Of a stretch of DNA of 39,927 nt, positions 9,434 through 16,817 are shown in pieces. The position numbers and the translations under genes were made by a program. This stretch comes from SIG455 sp045646385 (GTDB lineage: Bacteria; Bacillota; Clostridia; UMGS1810), in NCBI GenBank assembly GCA_045646385.1, contig JAZRKQ010000018.1, forward strand, positions 1 through 39,927, given 5' to 3'. Under the pieces are notes generated by a model. It was not told the DNA's origin and did no database searches. It worked only from the letters and a program-made list of their open reading frames with translations. How positions within the stretch are numbered: the first letter of the stretch is position 1; each line of letters opens with the position of its first letter.

Positions 9434-9709
9434 ATGGCTGCTAAAAAAGAAGGATATAATTATGTAACATATCAGGGCCAGCCCCTTATATGCAGAGGCA
9501 ATACCATGATTTACGGCAACATTGCAGACCCCTATTATGTTCAGTTGACTGCGCTTGATATGGACAAAGTAGAGGGCGTTGAAGTTGCAGGTAACATTCA
9601 GATTGCTCTTATGCAGGGTATGCGTATTTTAAAAACTGCCGAGCGTGAGGGTATGTTCAACGCTATGGATATAGCCGAATTCTGGCTTAAAGACGCTTTG
9701 GAGGAATGA
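9434..9709 (+). CDS. Small conserved-looking protein of unknown function
   Basis: A 91-residue protein I do not recognise. It is soluble, with no signal peptide or membrane segment. The N-terminal half is beta-rich with several Gly and aromatic residues (QGQPLICRGNTMIYG, DPYYVQL); the second half looks helical (IQIALMQGMRILKTAERE, FWLKDALEE). It has a good site (AAGGAGATAG) before its ATG, coding-like composition, and a TATAAT at 9394-9399 as a likely -10 box. Its stop overlaps the ATG of the nicotinate phosphoribosyltransferase gene (ATGA), so the two are very probably co-translated, which suggests a role tied to NAD metabolism. Confidence 0.8.
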   Translation: MAAKKEGYNYVTYQGQPLICRGNTMIYGNIADPYYVQLTALDMDKVEGVEVAGNIQIALMQGMRILKTAEREGMFNAMDIAEFWLKDALEE

Positions 9710-11157
9710 TTCAAGTGAACGCAACAAAAAACCTTACCATGCTGATGGATTTTTACGAAATGACTATGGCAAACGGCTATTTTGAGCATGGTTTTAAGGA
9801 TAACATCGTATGTTATGATATGTTTTTCAGAAAAGTCCCCGACGATGGCGGTTTTGCCATTATGGGCGGACTTAAACAACTTATAGATTATATCAAAGAA
9901 CTCAATTTTGAAGACAGCGATATAGAATATTTTCGTTCAAAGAAACTCTTTTCAGAAGATTTTCTTGAATATATCCGCAATTTTGAGTTTTGTTGTGATG
10001 TCTGGGCGGTTGAAGAAGGCGTGCCGATATTCCCGAATGAGCCTATAGTTAAAGTTATAGGCCCTGCCATTCAGGCGCAGTTTGTGGAAACGATGATACT
10101 TTTAACAATAAACCACCAGAGCCTTATTGCTACAAAGGCAAACAGAATAGTGCGCTCTGCTGAGGGCAGACCTGTTATGGAGTTTGGCTCACGCCGTGCT
10201 CAGGGTGTAACGGGCGCAATCAACGGTGCGCGTGCCGCATATATAGGCGGTTGCGTAGGTACTGCCTGTACTATTGCTGATAAAAACTATTCTATTCCTG
10301 CACTCGGTACAATGGCGCACAGTTGGGTGCAGATGTTCGATAGTGAATACGAGGCTTTCAAGGCTTATGCAAACACATATCCCGATAACTGTACGCTTTT
10401 GATTGATACGTATAATGTTTTAAAATCAGGACTGCCTAATGCCATAAAAGTCTTTAAAGAAGAACTAATCGCCAAAGGGCACAGACCTGCAGGCGTGCGT
10501 ATAGATTCGGGTGATATTACGTATCTTTCTAAAAAAATCCGTGCCGAACTTGATAAAAACGGTATGCAGGATTGCAAAATTACTGCTACTAATTCGCTGG
10601 ACGAGTACATTATCCGTGATTTGCTCCGCCAGGGCGCGCCGATAGACGTTTTCGGTGTTGGAGAAAGACTGATAACGTCAAGTTCCGAACCTGTTTTTGG
10701 CGGAGTGTATAAACTTGCCGCAGTATATAAAGACGGAGAGGAAATCCCCAAAATAAAGATTTCCGAAAACACTGCCAAGATAACCACCCCGTGTAACAAA
10801 AAAATATACCGACTTTATGAAAATGCTACCGGCAAGGCAATTGGTGATGTTCTGGCGCTTGCTGATGAGGCCTCTCCCGATGGCTCGCCATACGAGATTT
10901 TTGATCCAGAACACACCTGGAAGCGAAAAACAGTTGAAAATTACTATGTAAAAGAACTGCTTGTGCCCGTGTTTGAAAAAGGTAAGTGCGTGTATGAGTC
11001 GCCATCTGTTGAGTCGATACGCTCATTCTGCAAAGCGCAGATAGATACCCTTTGGGACGAGGTTAAAAGGTTTGAAAATCCGCATAAATATTATGTAGAC
11101 CTCTCGCCTGCACTATGGCAGATAAAGCACGATTTACTCAGCAAAAACAGTAAATAA
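9706..11157 (+). CDS. pncB: Nicotinate phosphoribosyltransferase
   Basis: Converts nicotinate and PRPP to nicotinate mononucleotide (NAD salvage), with optional ATP use. At 483 residues it has the long form common in Firmicutes. Family motifs seen are the N-terminal TMLMDFYEMTMANGYF, EFGSRRAQG near residue 165, the probable phosphorylated histidine H205 (LGTMAHSWVQMF), and GVRIDSGDI near 265. The ATG overlaps the upstream stop. GGAGG at 9700-9704 is only 1 base from this ATG but 10 bases from an in-frame GTG at 9715, so GTG may be the true start, shortening the protein by 3 residues. Confidence 0.95.
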   Translation: MIQVNATKNLTMLMDFYEMTMANGYFEHGFKDNIVCYDMFFRKVPDDGGFAIMGGLKQLIDYIKELNFEDSDIEYFRSKKLFSEDFLEYIRNFEFCCDVWAVEEGVPIFPNEPIVKVIGPAIQAQFVETMILLTINHQSLIATKANRIVRSAEGRPVMEFGSRRAQGVTGAINGARAAYIGGCVGTACTIADKNYSIPALGTMAHSWVQMFDSEYEAFKAYANTYPDNCTLLIDTYNVLKSGLPNAIKVFKEELIAKGHRPAGVRIDSGDITYLSKKIRAELDKNGMQDCKITATNSLDEYIIRDLLRQGAPIDVFGVGERLITSSSEPVFGGVYKLAAVYKDGEEIPKIKISENTAKITTPCNKKIYRLYENATGKAIGDVLALADEASPDGSPYEIFDPEHTWKRKTVENYYVKELLVPVFEKGKCVYESPSVESIRSFCKAQIDTLWDEVKRFENPHKYYVDLSPALWQIKHDLLSKNSK

Positions 11158-11168
11158 TATCATAAACT

Positions 11169-11204
11169 AAAATCCTGTGTCATATATTATGACATAGGAT
11201 TTTT
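11169..11204 (+). terminator. Terminator after pncB
   Basis: A long stem of about 16 bp (AAAATCCTGTGTCATA with TATGACATAGGATTTT, one G-T pair) has a 3-base apex and ends in a T run. The 5' A run makes it usable on both strands. Confidence 0.88.
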
Positions 11205-11241
11205 AACGTAAAGAAAATATTTAGCATAAAGGAGAATATTT

Positions 11242-11538
11242 ATGGAAGAGAAAAAACTTATAAGAACAGTAAAAACAGAAACACCACATAACCTTATTAT
11301 GGAAAACCGCCGTAAGTTGAGTGTGTCGGGGGTGAGCGACGTAGAGAGTTTCAACGAAGACGAAATTATTCTGCATACCGATATGGGCGGGCTTTTGATA
11401 AAAGGCTCAGGACTTCATATCAATAAACTCAGCGTGGAAATCGGCGAGGTGGCCTTAGAGGGAGAAATAGACGGCATAGACTATGTTGAAACTAAAAAAA
11501 CAAAAGGCGCAGGAATTTTAAGCAGAATGTTCAGATAG
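11242..11538 (+). CDS. yabP: Spore coat/sporulation protein YabP
   Basis: YabP/YqfC-family protein of 98 residues. In Bacillus it is a mother-cell sporulation protein of uncertain mechanism. The family pattern is visible: HNLIMENRRKLSVSGV near the N-terminus, FNEDEIILHTDMGGLLIKG, and LHINKLSVEIGEVALEG. A good ribosome site (AAAGGAGAAT) precedes the ATG. It is followed 9 bases later by yabQ, the usual pairing, and by divIC and an S1-domain gene. Presence of yabP indicates a spore-forming organism. Confidence 0.93.
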   Translation: MEEKKLIRTVKTETPHNLIMENRRKLSVSGVSDVESFNEDEIILHTDMGGLLIKGSGLHINKLSVEIGEVALEGEIDGIDYVETKKTKGAGILSRMFR

Positions 11539-11547
11539 GAGATATAT

Positions 11548-12036
11548 ATGTTTTTGTCCAGCCGACACGAACTTTACGTGCTGCTCGGCACTTTTATAGG
11601 CGGATTGGTTTTAGGCGCTGTTTTTGACCTTTTCCGTATATTTCGCAAAAATTTCAAAGGCGCATCATCTTTGGTGTGGCTTCAGGATATACTTATGTGG
11701 ACAGTTATGCTGGCGGTAGTATACATAACACTTTTTATAACAAACAGCGCACAGGTGCGTTGGTACGAATTTGCGGGGTTCGGTGCAGGCATATCGGTAT
11801 ATATGGTGCTTTTAAGCCGTGTGGTTGTGGCGGTTTCTTCAGCAGTTATATCGTTTGTTAAAAAGGTCATTTTGTTTATATTCAATATCGTTTTATTCCC
11901 GTTCAAAATTGTTTTTAAAATCTTTGCTCCGCCTGTAAAAGCAATCGGGAAATGGCTTTCCAAGAAAAAAAGACGTATTTTTAACACACAAAAGTGCAAT
12001 TTTTTGAGATTTCTCAGGATTTTTAAGAAAATTTAA
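11548..12036 (+). CDS. yabQ: Spore cortex biosynthesis membrane protein YabQ
   Basis: A 162-residue integral membrane protein. In Bacillus YabQ is needed for spore cortex formation. Hydrophobic segments lie at about residues 8-28 (LYVLLGTFIGGLVLGAVFDL), 45-65 (DILMWTVMLAVVYITLF), 72-92 (WYEFAGFGAGISVYMVLL) and 93-125, followed by a strongly basic tail (KWLSKKKRRIFN). The GAVFDLFRIFRK stretch after the first helix is typical of the family. RBS AGGAGATAT precedes the ATG; it probably shares the yabP transcript. Confidence 0.92.
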   Translation: MFLSSRHELYVLLGTFIGGLVLGAVFDLFRIFRKNFKGASSLVWLQDILMWTVMLAVVYITLFITNSAQVRWYEFAGFGAGISVYMVLLSRVVVAVSSAVISFVKKVILFIFNIVLFPFKIVFKIFAPPVKAIGKWLSKKKRRIFNTQKCNFLRFLRIFKKI

Positions 12037-12037
12037 C

Positions 12038-12066
12038 TTTACAAGTTGAAAAATTTATTATATAAT
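12038..12066 (+). promoter_or_regulatory. Sigma-A promoter of divIC
   Basis: TTTACA at 12038-12043, a 17-bp spacer and TATAAT at 12061-12066, immediately after the yabQ stop. It lets divIC be expressed in growth independently of the sporulation genes upstream. Confidence 0.85.
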
Positions 12067-12106
12067 TATATGCGGTAGATAATTATGTGCGGAGGAGTGA
12101 CACGTA

Positions 12107-12403
12107 ATGAAAAAACGTAATTTACGCAAAGTTTCTTTTAAAAAGATAATTTCATTAGTTGCGATTTGTTTTGTTGCGGTTATGTTTGTAAATCAGTTCA
12201 GCCGTCTTAATTATTATAACGGACAGATAAAAGAGTTAGAGGATAAAATTTCCGAGCAACAGGAAATTAATGATGAACTTTCCACTCGGCAGAATGTGTA
12301 TTCTTCTAAAGAATACGTTGAAAAAATCGCCAGAGATACTTTGGGACTGGTCCGTGCCAATGAAAAGGTTTATATAGACTCCAATAATACAGAGTCTAAC
12401 TGA
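12107..12403 (+). CDS. divIC: Septum formation initiator DivIC/FtsB family
   Basis: Bitopic division protein of 98 residues that works with FtsL and DivIB at the septum. It has a short basic cytoplasmic N-terminus (MKKRNLRKVSFKK), one membrane segment at about residues 14-31 (ISLVAICFVAVMFVNQF), and an extracytoplasmic coiled coil (QIKELEDKISEQQEINDE). The closing EYVEKIARDTLGLVRANEKV is the diagnostic family motif. RBS CGGAGGAG; its own consensus promoter lies 41 bases upstream. Confidence 0.94.
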   Translation: MKKRNLRKVSFKKIISLVAICFVAVMFVNQFSRLNYYNGQIKELEDKISEQQEINDELSTRQNVYSSKEYVEKIARDTLGLVRANEKVYIDSNNTESN

Positions 12404-12439
12404 ATCACTTAAATATTCCTTGGGGGGAACAGTTTCTTT

Positions 12440-12913
12440 ATGGATTGGAATGTTGGCGACATTGTAGAGGGTAAAATTACAGGTATTTCTAATTTCGGTG
12501 CGTTTGTTGAATTTGCACCGGGAAAGGTTGGTCTTGTCCATATTTCTGAGATTGCTTCGCATTACGTTGCAAATATAAACGATATATACAGCGTTGGCGA
12601 TGAGGTTAAGGCTAAAATTATCTCTGACCAGAACGGCAAAATCTCGCTTTCTATTAAACAAACTGAGGCTCCTGCGCCTGCTAAAAAAGAGTTTAAAGAA
12701 AAAAAGGTGCATAATCCGAAACCGAAATATCAGTCACCGGGCAGACCGGGCGATGCTATGTGGGAATCACCGGTTGCAGATGCTGATATGTCTTTTGAGG
12801 ATAAACTCAATAAATTTAAACTTGCCAGTGATGAAAAACTCGGCGATTTAAAGAAAAAGAACGGTCATGACGGCAAACGTCGCGGAAAACGCGGTGCCGT
12901 TCCCATGATTTAA
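12440..12913 (+). CDS. yabR: S1-domain RNA-binding protein (YabR-like)
   Basis: A 157-residue protein with one S1/OB-fold RNA-binding domain at about residues 1-72 (VGDIVEGKITGISNFGAFVE, GLVHISEIA, GDEVKAKII, GKISLSIKQ). The tail is charged and ends very basic (KKKNGHDGKRRGKRGAVP), as expected of an RNA or ribosome binder. It follows divIC by 36 bases with a strong TTGGGGGG site. The same position after divIC is held by yabR in Bacillus. The exact RNA partner is unknown. Confidence 0.93.
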   Translation: MDWNVGDIVEGKITGISNFGAFVEFAPGKVGLVHISEIASHYVANINDIYSVGDEVKAKIISDQNGKISLSIKQTEAPAPAKKEFKEKKVHNPKPKYQSPGRPGDAMWESPVADADMSFEDKLNKFKLASDEKLGDLKKKNGHDGKRRGKRGAVPMI

Positions 12914-12976
12914 GTATAAAAATTAAATACTCGGTAATAATATGTATGTTCGCAGGAAAAATATTTAAAAAAATCG

Positions 12977-13005
12977 TTGACAATCCGGTTTATATGTGTT
13001 ATTAT
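12977..13005 (+). promoter_or_regulatory. Promoter of tRNA-Leu/tRNA-fMet unit
   Basis: TTGACA at 12977-12982, 17-bp spacer, TATTAT at 13000-13005, placing the start of transcription at about the first base of tRNA-Leu or just before it. Confidence 0.88.
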
Positions 13006-13016
13006 AGAGTGTGCAA

Positions 13017-13102
13017 GCCGGAGTGGCGGAACTGGCAGACGCACAGGACTTAAAATCCTGCGAAGCTAACCCTTCGTACCGGTTCGATTCCGGTCTCCGG
13101 CA
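13017..13102 (+). tRNA. tRNA-Leu (anticodon TAA)
   Basis: Full class II cloverleaf of 86 bases: acceptor GCCGGAG / CTCCGGC, D arm GCGGAACTGGCAGACGC, anticodon arm CAGGA-CTTAAAA-TCCTG with anticodon TAA, a long variable arm (CGAAGCTAACCCTTCG), and T arm CCGGT-TCGATTC-CCGGT type. The discriminator is A; CCA is not encoded. Confidence 0.97.
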
Positions 13103-13148
13103 TTTGCTTGTTTTTTGCAAATCCGCTTGCAAATAAAATTTAATATAT

Positions 13149-13223
<75 letters not shown>

Positions 13224-13228
13224 TCTTT

Positions 13229-13263
13229 AAAAAGCCTACAACCATGCGGTTTGTGGGCTTTTT
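13229..13263 (+). terminator. Terminator downstream of tRNA-fMet, on the element side
   Basis: A stem from AAAAAGCCTACAA-CC to GGTTTGTGGGCTTTTT (one G-T pair, one bulge) closes the tRNA transcript. It lies inside the inserted element, 6 bases past attL. Confidence 0.82.
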
Positions 13264-13296
13264 GTTACTTTGCTTAAAAAAGATAAAATGGTCATT

Positions 13297-13317
13297 TGAC
13301 CACAATTTTGACCACAA
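13297..13317 (+). repeat. Left copy of 21-bp tandem repeat, probable integrase arm site
   Basis: Two tandem copies of TTGACCACAA-type units (TGACCACAAT then TTTGACCACAA) form a 21-bp block identical to 18867-18887 near the other end. An inverted GGTCA lies just before (GGTCATTTGACC at 13290-13301). The layout resembles arm-type sites bound by the N-terminal domain of Tn916/lambda-type integrases; this role is inferred. Confidence 0.75.
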
Positions 13318-13329
13318 TGGGGAGATAAG

Positions 13330-14361
13330 ATGATACCTTGTATTGAGATTTGGAAAGACGAATATTTATCTGTTGATGATAAATACAGTAATCATGTAAA
13401 CAAGTTTGTTTCATATTTAAATCTGCCAGCTGTTAATAAGTGCAATACACCCGCACATATTACAATCGAAGATATTGATAACTGCATAGGACATTATAAT
13501 AAGATGGGCAAGATAAGCCACATTACTACAATGGCAAATCATTTAGAAGCAGTAAAAGCTTTTTATACATATATGATACGAATGGGTTATATAAATCTTG
13601 ATGTGTTTCAAAGCGTTGATTATGCTGATTTTAAAGATAGATTGACTGTTAAATATTCGTTAAAATCTCCAAGGGAAAGAGAGTATTTTGCAGACGAAAT
13701 AGTTTGCGAAATTTTAGATTGTATAGACAATTATTTTTGCAGTACAAATTACATCAAATTATCAGAGAAAAAGAGAATACAATATTTAAATAGAATATCA
13801 TTAAGATTATTTATAAAATTAGGTTTGATTGCGCCTGCCAAGAAAAATATGATTTTAAAGATTAAAATAAAAGATTTTTGTAAAGACTTTAGGCTTTTGA
13901 TAATTAATAATGTTAAAATACGCATTCCAAATAGTCTGAGGAATAATATTATTTCTGCATTAAATTTTAGAAAAGAGATTTCATTTGATAACTATGATGA
14001 TAACACACTATTGTTTAATTATTTGATATATGGAGAAAAAGGAAACACAGCAAAAAGGCATAAATATACGTTAGATACAAAATTTAATGAGTGGTTCTGT
14101 TTGTTTTTAAAGCAATATGATATTTTAGATATCCCACAAGAAAAAAGAACATATTCTGTTGAAACAATCATGAATACAACTATGTATAATTTAGTTAAAA
14201 ACGGTGCAAATCCATATTATATTTCTAAAATTTCTGGTATAACAATTGGAACTTTAGAAAACAAGTATTACAGAGAAAAAGAATGTATAAACTATAGAAT
14301 TGATGTAGATAAAGAAATAAATTATGAAGTATCAAAAAGTGACTACTACAATTACATATAA
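13330..14361 (+). CDS. Tyrosine-recombinase-fold protein lacking catalytic residues
   Basis: A 343-residue protein. Residues about 1-95 resemble the helical core-binding (SAM-like) domain of phage integrases (HLEAVKAFYTYMIRMGYI). The C-terminal part aligns without gaps to the element's integrase: TIMNTTMYNLVKNG (279-292) against TLRHTFATRALENG. In that alignment the catalytic HxxR becomes E278 and M281, and the later His becomes I304 (ISKISGIT). A tyrosine pair (Y313, Y314) sits where the nucleophile would be, and the usual GLR arginine is replaced by GLIAPAKK near residue 160. The protein is therefore probably not an active recombinase and may bind DNA or partner the integrase. RBS GGGGAG lies 6 bases before the ATG, directly after the 21-bp repeat. 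Very AT-rich. Confidence 0.78.
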   Translation: MIPCIEIWKDEYLSVDDKYSNHVNKFVSYLNLPAVNKCNTPAHITIEDIDNCIGHYNKMGKISHITTMANHLEAVKAFYTYMIRMGYINLDVFQSVDYADFKDRLTVKYSLKSPREREYFADEIVCEILDCIDNYFCSTNYIKLSEKKRIQYLNRISLRLFIKLGLIAPAKKNMILKIKIKDFCKDFRLLIINNVKIRIPNSLRNNIISALNFRKEISFDNYDDNTLLFNYLIYGEKGNTAKRHKYTLDTKFNEWFCLFLKQYDILDIPQEKRTYSVETIMNTTMYNLVKNGANPYYISKISGITIGTLENKYYREKECINYRIDVDKEINYEVSKSDYYNYI

Positions 14362-14368
14362 CAAAACA

Positions 14369-14394
14369 ACCGCTCCATAATCGGAGCGGTATTT
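14369..14394. terminator. Bidirectional terminator between convergent genes
   Basis: An 8-bp stem ACCGCTCC / GGAGCGGT with an ATAATC loop. TATTTT follows on the plus strand and TGTTTTG on the minus strand. It separates the recombinase-like gene from the replication-type gene. Confidence 0.85.
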
Positions 14395-14418
14395 TCGTAT
14401 ATAGACCTAAAATCAATA

Positions 14419-15180
14419 TTACCAGCCATCTTCTGACTCAACGTGAGTTGACCAGTCCGTTTCTCTAATCCTAAAAGTTTCCTCAGGCGGTATATTGCTC
14501 ATAACTTTTTTTGCCCACGCACTATAATTTTTTATGTTTTTTGAATTTGACTTTGCTTTTTCTAATACATACTCAATGTGATACGAATTTAAGCTGTTGA
14601 AAATACATTTAGTGCTTTCATCTTCTTCATCTGATGTGATAACTTCCGCAATAACCTTAACTATTTTATTAACATCATATTCTTTGTGTTTTTTTAGGAG
14701 CATATTGTAGTTGATTTTAGTTTTAATATCAGTAATAATCTTGCTGTCGACTCTATTAATTATTTTATTATTCTTCTTTTTTATATTTATTTTTTTAGTA
14801 TTTATTTGTGTGTGATTTTCCGTATTGGCTTCTCCGTAGTGGATTTTCCGTCTTGATTTTTCAGGAAGGGCTAAATACTGATTGAAAGGTATTTCATAAA
14901 ATTCATACGATGAAAAAAACTCCCCATTTTTTCGTGACTTATATACCTTTAAATATCCATTTGTTTCAAGCTCTTTAAATATGCTATTTATTGCATCTCT
15001 CCCCTCTTTCAGGCAAGCTACCAATCCTTCACGTGAAAAATCCCAATTAGGCGATAAACTTAGTATAAAACAAAGAAGTCCTTTTGCCTTTAATGAAGTA
15101 TTTTTATCACTAAGTAATGTATTATCAATAGTCGTAAAACCCTCACAATGATTAATTTTATTTACAATTAACTTACACAC
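14419..15180 (-). CDS. Replication-type winged-helix (RepA N-terminal-like) protein
   Basis: The N-terminal ~100 residues match the helix-turn-helix domain typical of element-borne replication initiators: FTTIDNTLLSDKNTSLKAKG, then LLCFILSLSPNWDFSREGL and IFKELETNGYLKVYKS. The middle is Lys/Asn/Ile-rich and low complexity, and the C-terminus ends acidic and aromatic (DWSTHVESEDGW). An in-frame ATG at 15198 has no ribosome site, whereas GTG at 15180 lies 9 bases after AGAGGA, so I prefer GTG (254 residues). The start overlaps the 3' end of the integrase gene, so it is translated from the int transcript. A role in element replication is inferred; a transcription regulator is possible. Confidence 0.72.
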   Translation of the reverse strand: MCKLIVNKINHCEGFTTIDNTLLSDKNTSLKAKGLLCFILSLSPNWDFSREGLVACLKEGRDAINSIFKELETNGYLKVYKSRKNGEFFSSYEFYEIPFNQYLALPEKSRRKIHYGEANTENHTQINTKKINIKKKNNKIINRVDSKIITDIKTKINYNMLLKKHKEYDVNKIVKVIAEVITSDEEDESTKCIFNSLNSYHIEYVLEKAKSNSKNIKNYSAWAKKVMSNIPPEETFRIRETDWSTHVESEDGW

Positions 15181-16387
15181 ATATCTCTTTCCTCTCATAT
15201 AAACAACTTAACTTTTCCATAGACGCTTTCTTATGGTCTGGGAGTGCGTGAGCATATTTATTTAGTGTTGTACTTGCATCTGCATGTCCTAATATGTCTG
15301 CCAACACCTTTACATCAAAACCATTTTCTAAAGCTCTTGTAGCAAACGTATGACGGAGTGTATGGAAATGGGTTTCTTGTATTTCAGCCTTTCTAAGCAT
15401 ATTTTTAAAAAAATTTTGGTATATAGTTGGTTCTAAATGCTTTCCAAACTCATTACACATAATAAACCCATCATTTTTATACAAATTGGATGCCTTCATC
15501 CGCTCCATCAATATTCTTGCTCTGTGCGATTTAAGAAGCGGTATAATAAAATCCTGCAGAGGTATTACTCGTTTAGCTTTGTTTGTTTTTGGTTCTCCAA
15601 TTACTATATCGGTCTTTTTGTCAGGATTATCGAAGACCTTTAAACGATTAAGTGTTCTGCGAATAGTAATTGTTTTATTTTCAAAGTCTACATCCTCAAA
15701 TTTTAACCCTAAAAGCTCACCAAGACGAATACCTGTAAAAAGACTAAGAATAATACCTATGCCAAGCCTTTCATCTTGTACAGCAGTTTGAAGTGCCTTT
15801 TGTTCATTTAGTGATAAAACACACATTTCATTCTTTTTTTGCTTTGGCAGAGTGATAAGCTCACTTACATTCTGATTAACAAGACCATTTCTATAAGCTT
15901 GTTTCAAAGCAGAATGTATCATATTATACATATTTTTAATGGTCTTTTCTGAAAGACCGCCTTTCTTTGTAACAAGCTTATTTGTGTTGATGTCCTTGAC
16001 CTTATCACATCTGCCATTTATAAGCTTTTGATTAATGAATTTTTGGAGAACATCTGCTCTTAAAACGGATAGTTTGATTTTGCCAATTTCGGGTTTTATA
16101 TGGTTTCTGATATAACCTTCATAGCTTCCGTATGTAGATAATTTCACAGACGGCTTTGCGTATATCTCTAACCATTCATCAAGCCACGCACCAAAAGTAA
16201 TATTGTTATTTTCAATGTATATGCCGCTGTCTATGTCATTTAATACCTTATTAAGCTTTTTTCTGACTTCATCCTGAGTTTTTCCATATACACTTTTTCG
16301 TTTGTAATTTATGGTATAAAGACCTTCCCAGCGACCATCCGTACGTTGCCTGATTGTGCCCTCTCCGTTTGCTCTCTTTTTTGCCAT
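15173..16387 (-). CDS. int: Tyrosine integrase, Tn916/phage type
   Basis: Site-specific recombinase that joins attP and attB. It has 404 residues. An N-terminal arm-binding AP2-like region (RANGEGTIRQRTDGRWEG) is followed by the core-binding domain (about 60-180) and the catalytic domain. All catalytic residues are present: R221 (FTGIRLGELL), K267 (GEPKTNKAKR), H342 and R345 (HTLRHTFATRALENG), H368 (LGHADASTT) and nucleophile Y378 (LNKYAHAL). It is the only complete recombinase of the element and so very probably the enzyme that put it into tRNA-fMet. It lies downstream of the excisionase gene and overlaps the replication-type gene. Confidence 0.96.
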   Translation of the reverse strand: MAKKRANGEGTIRQRTDGRWEGLYTINYKRKSVYGKTQDEVRKKLNKVLNDIDSGIYIENNNITFGAWLDEWLEIYAKPSVKLSTYGSYEGYIRNHIKPEIGKIKLSVLRADVLQKFINQKLINGRCDKVKDINTNKLVTKKGGLSEKTIKNMYNMIHSALKQAYRNGLVNQNVSELITLPKQKKNEMCVLSLNEQKALQTAVQDERLGIGIILSLFTGIRLGELLGLKFEDVDFENKTITIRRTLNRLKVFDNPDKKTDIVIGEPKTNKAKRVIPLQDFIIPLLKSHRARILMERMKASNLYKNDGFIMCNEFGKHLEPTIYQNFFKNMLRKAEIQETHFHTLRHTFATRALENGFDVKVLADILGHADASTTLNKYAHALPDHKKASMEKLSCLYERKEICV

Positions 16388-16469
16388 AGTTAAAGCTCCT
16401 TTTAATTACTTCAATATTTGCTACGATAAATACTACTATTATTGCTACAAAAGTTTTGCTTTTAATCCT

Positions 16470-16673
16470 TTAGAATATCGGATTATTAAGCCATTGCATA
16501 AATGCTTCTTTTCTTACTAAAACCCGTTTCCCGATAGTAAGCTTGGGGAATGTGTCCGAAGACATTATTTTATACGCATTAGGTTTTGAAACTCTTAATA
16601 CCTTAGTAACGTCATCTACATTCATAATAACGGGAAGAGTATCAAAAGAAGTTATTTTCTTTTGCACCTTCAT
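16470..16673 (-). CDS. xis: Excisionase-like helix-turn-helix protein
   Basis: A 67-residue protein of the MerR-like HTH_17/excisionase type: LPVIMNVDDVTKVLRVSKPN is the helix-turn-helix, and the FPKLTIGKRVLVRKEAFMQW wing and final helix are standard for the family. It sits upstream of int in the same direction with an 82-base gap. Such proteins bend att DNA and favour excision, and some also regulate transcription. GGGGTG 9 bases before the ATG is its ribosome site. It is the first gene read from the minus-strand promoter at 16733-16761. Confidence 0.87.
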   Translation of the reverse strand: MKVQKKITSFDTLPVIMNVDDVTKVLRVSKPNAYKIMSSDTFPKLTIGKRVLVRKEAFMQWLNNPIF

Positions 16674-16732
16674 AATAGTAGCACCCCTTTCTCGAATAGA
16701 TAATTTAATATAATATTTTATATTATATAATT

Positions 16733-16761
16733 ATTATAACAAAACGTTGACAAATTGTCAA
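16733..16761 (-). promoter_or_regulatory. Minus-strand consensus promoter of xis-int
   Basis: Reading the minus strand: TTGACA (16756-16761), exactly 17 bases, TATAAT (16733-16738). Its -35 box is one half of the palindrome at 16747-16761, whose other half is the -35 of the opposite promoter. Confidence 0.85.
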
Positions 16762-16775
16762 GTATAATTTATAAT
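16747..16775 (+). promoter_or_regulatory. Plus-strand consensus promoter of DUF6076-like gene, with palindromic operator
   Basis: TTGACA (16747-16752), 17 bases, TATAAT (16770-16775). The -35 lies in the perfect palindrome TTGACAAATTGTCAA (16747-16761, central A at 16754), which also provides the -35 of the divergent xis-int promoter. A protein bound there, or polymerase itself, would affect both directions. Confidence 0.87.
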
Positions 16776-16817
16776 ATAAAAATAAATTATAGATTTTATA
16801 TTTGCAGGGGTGCTGTT

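Noticed and set aside
16755..16817. N-terminal extension of the DUF6076-like protein
   Set aside because: It would start within the palindrome and -35/-10 spacer; the ATG at 16818 has a proper ribosome site.
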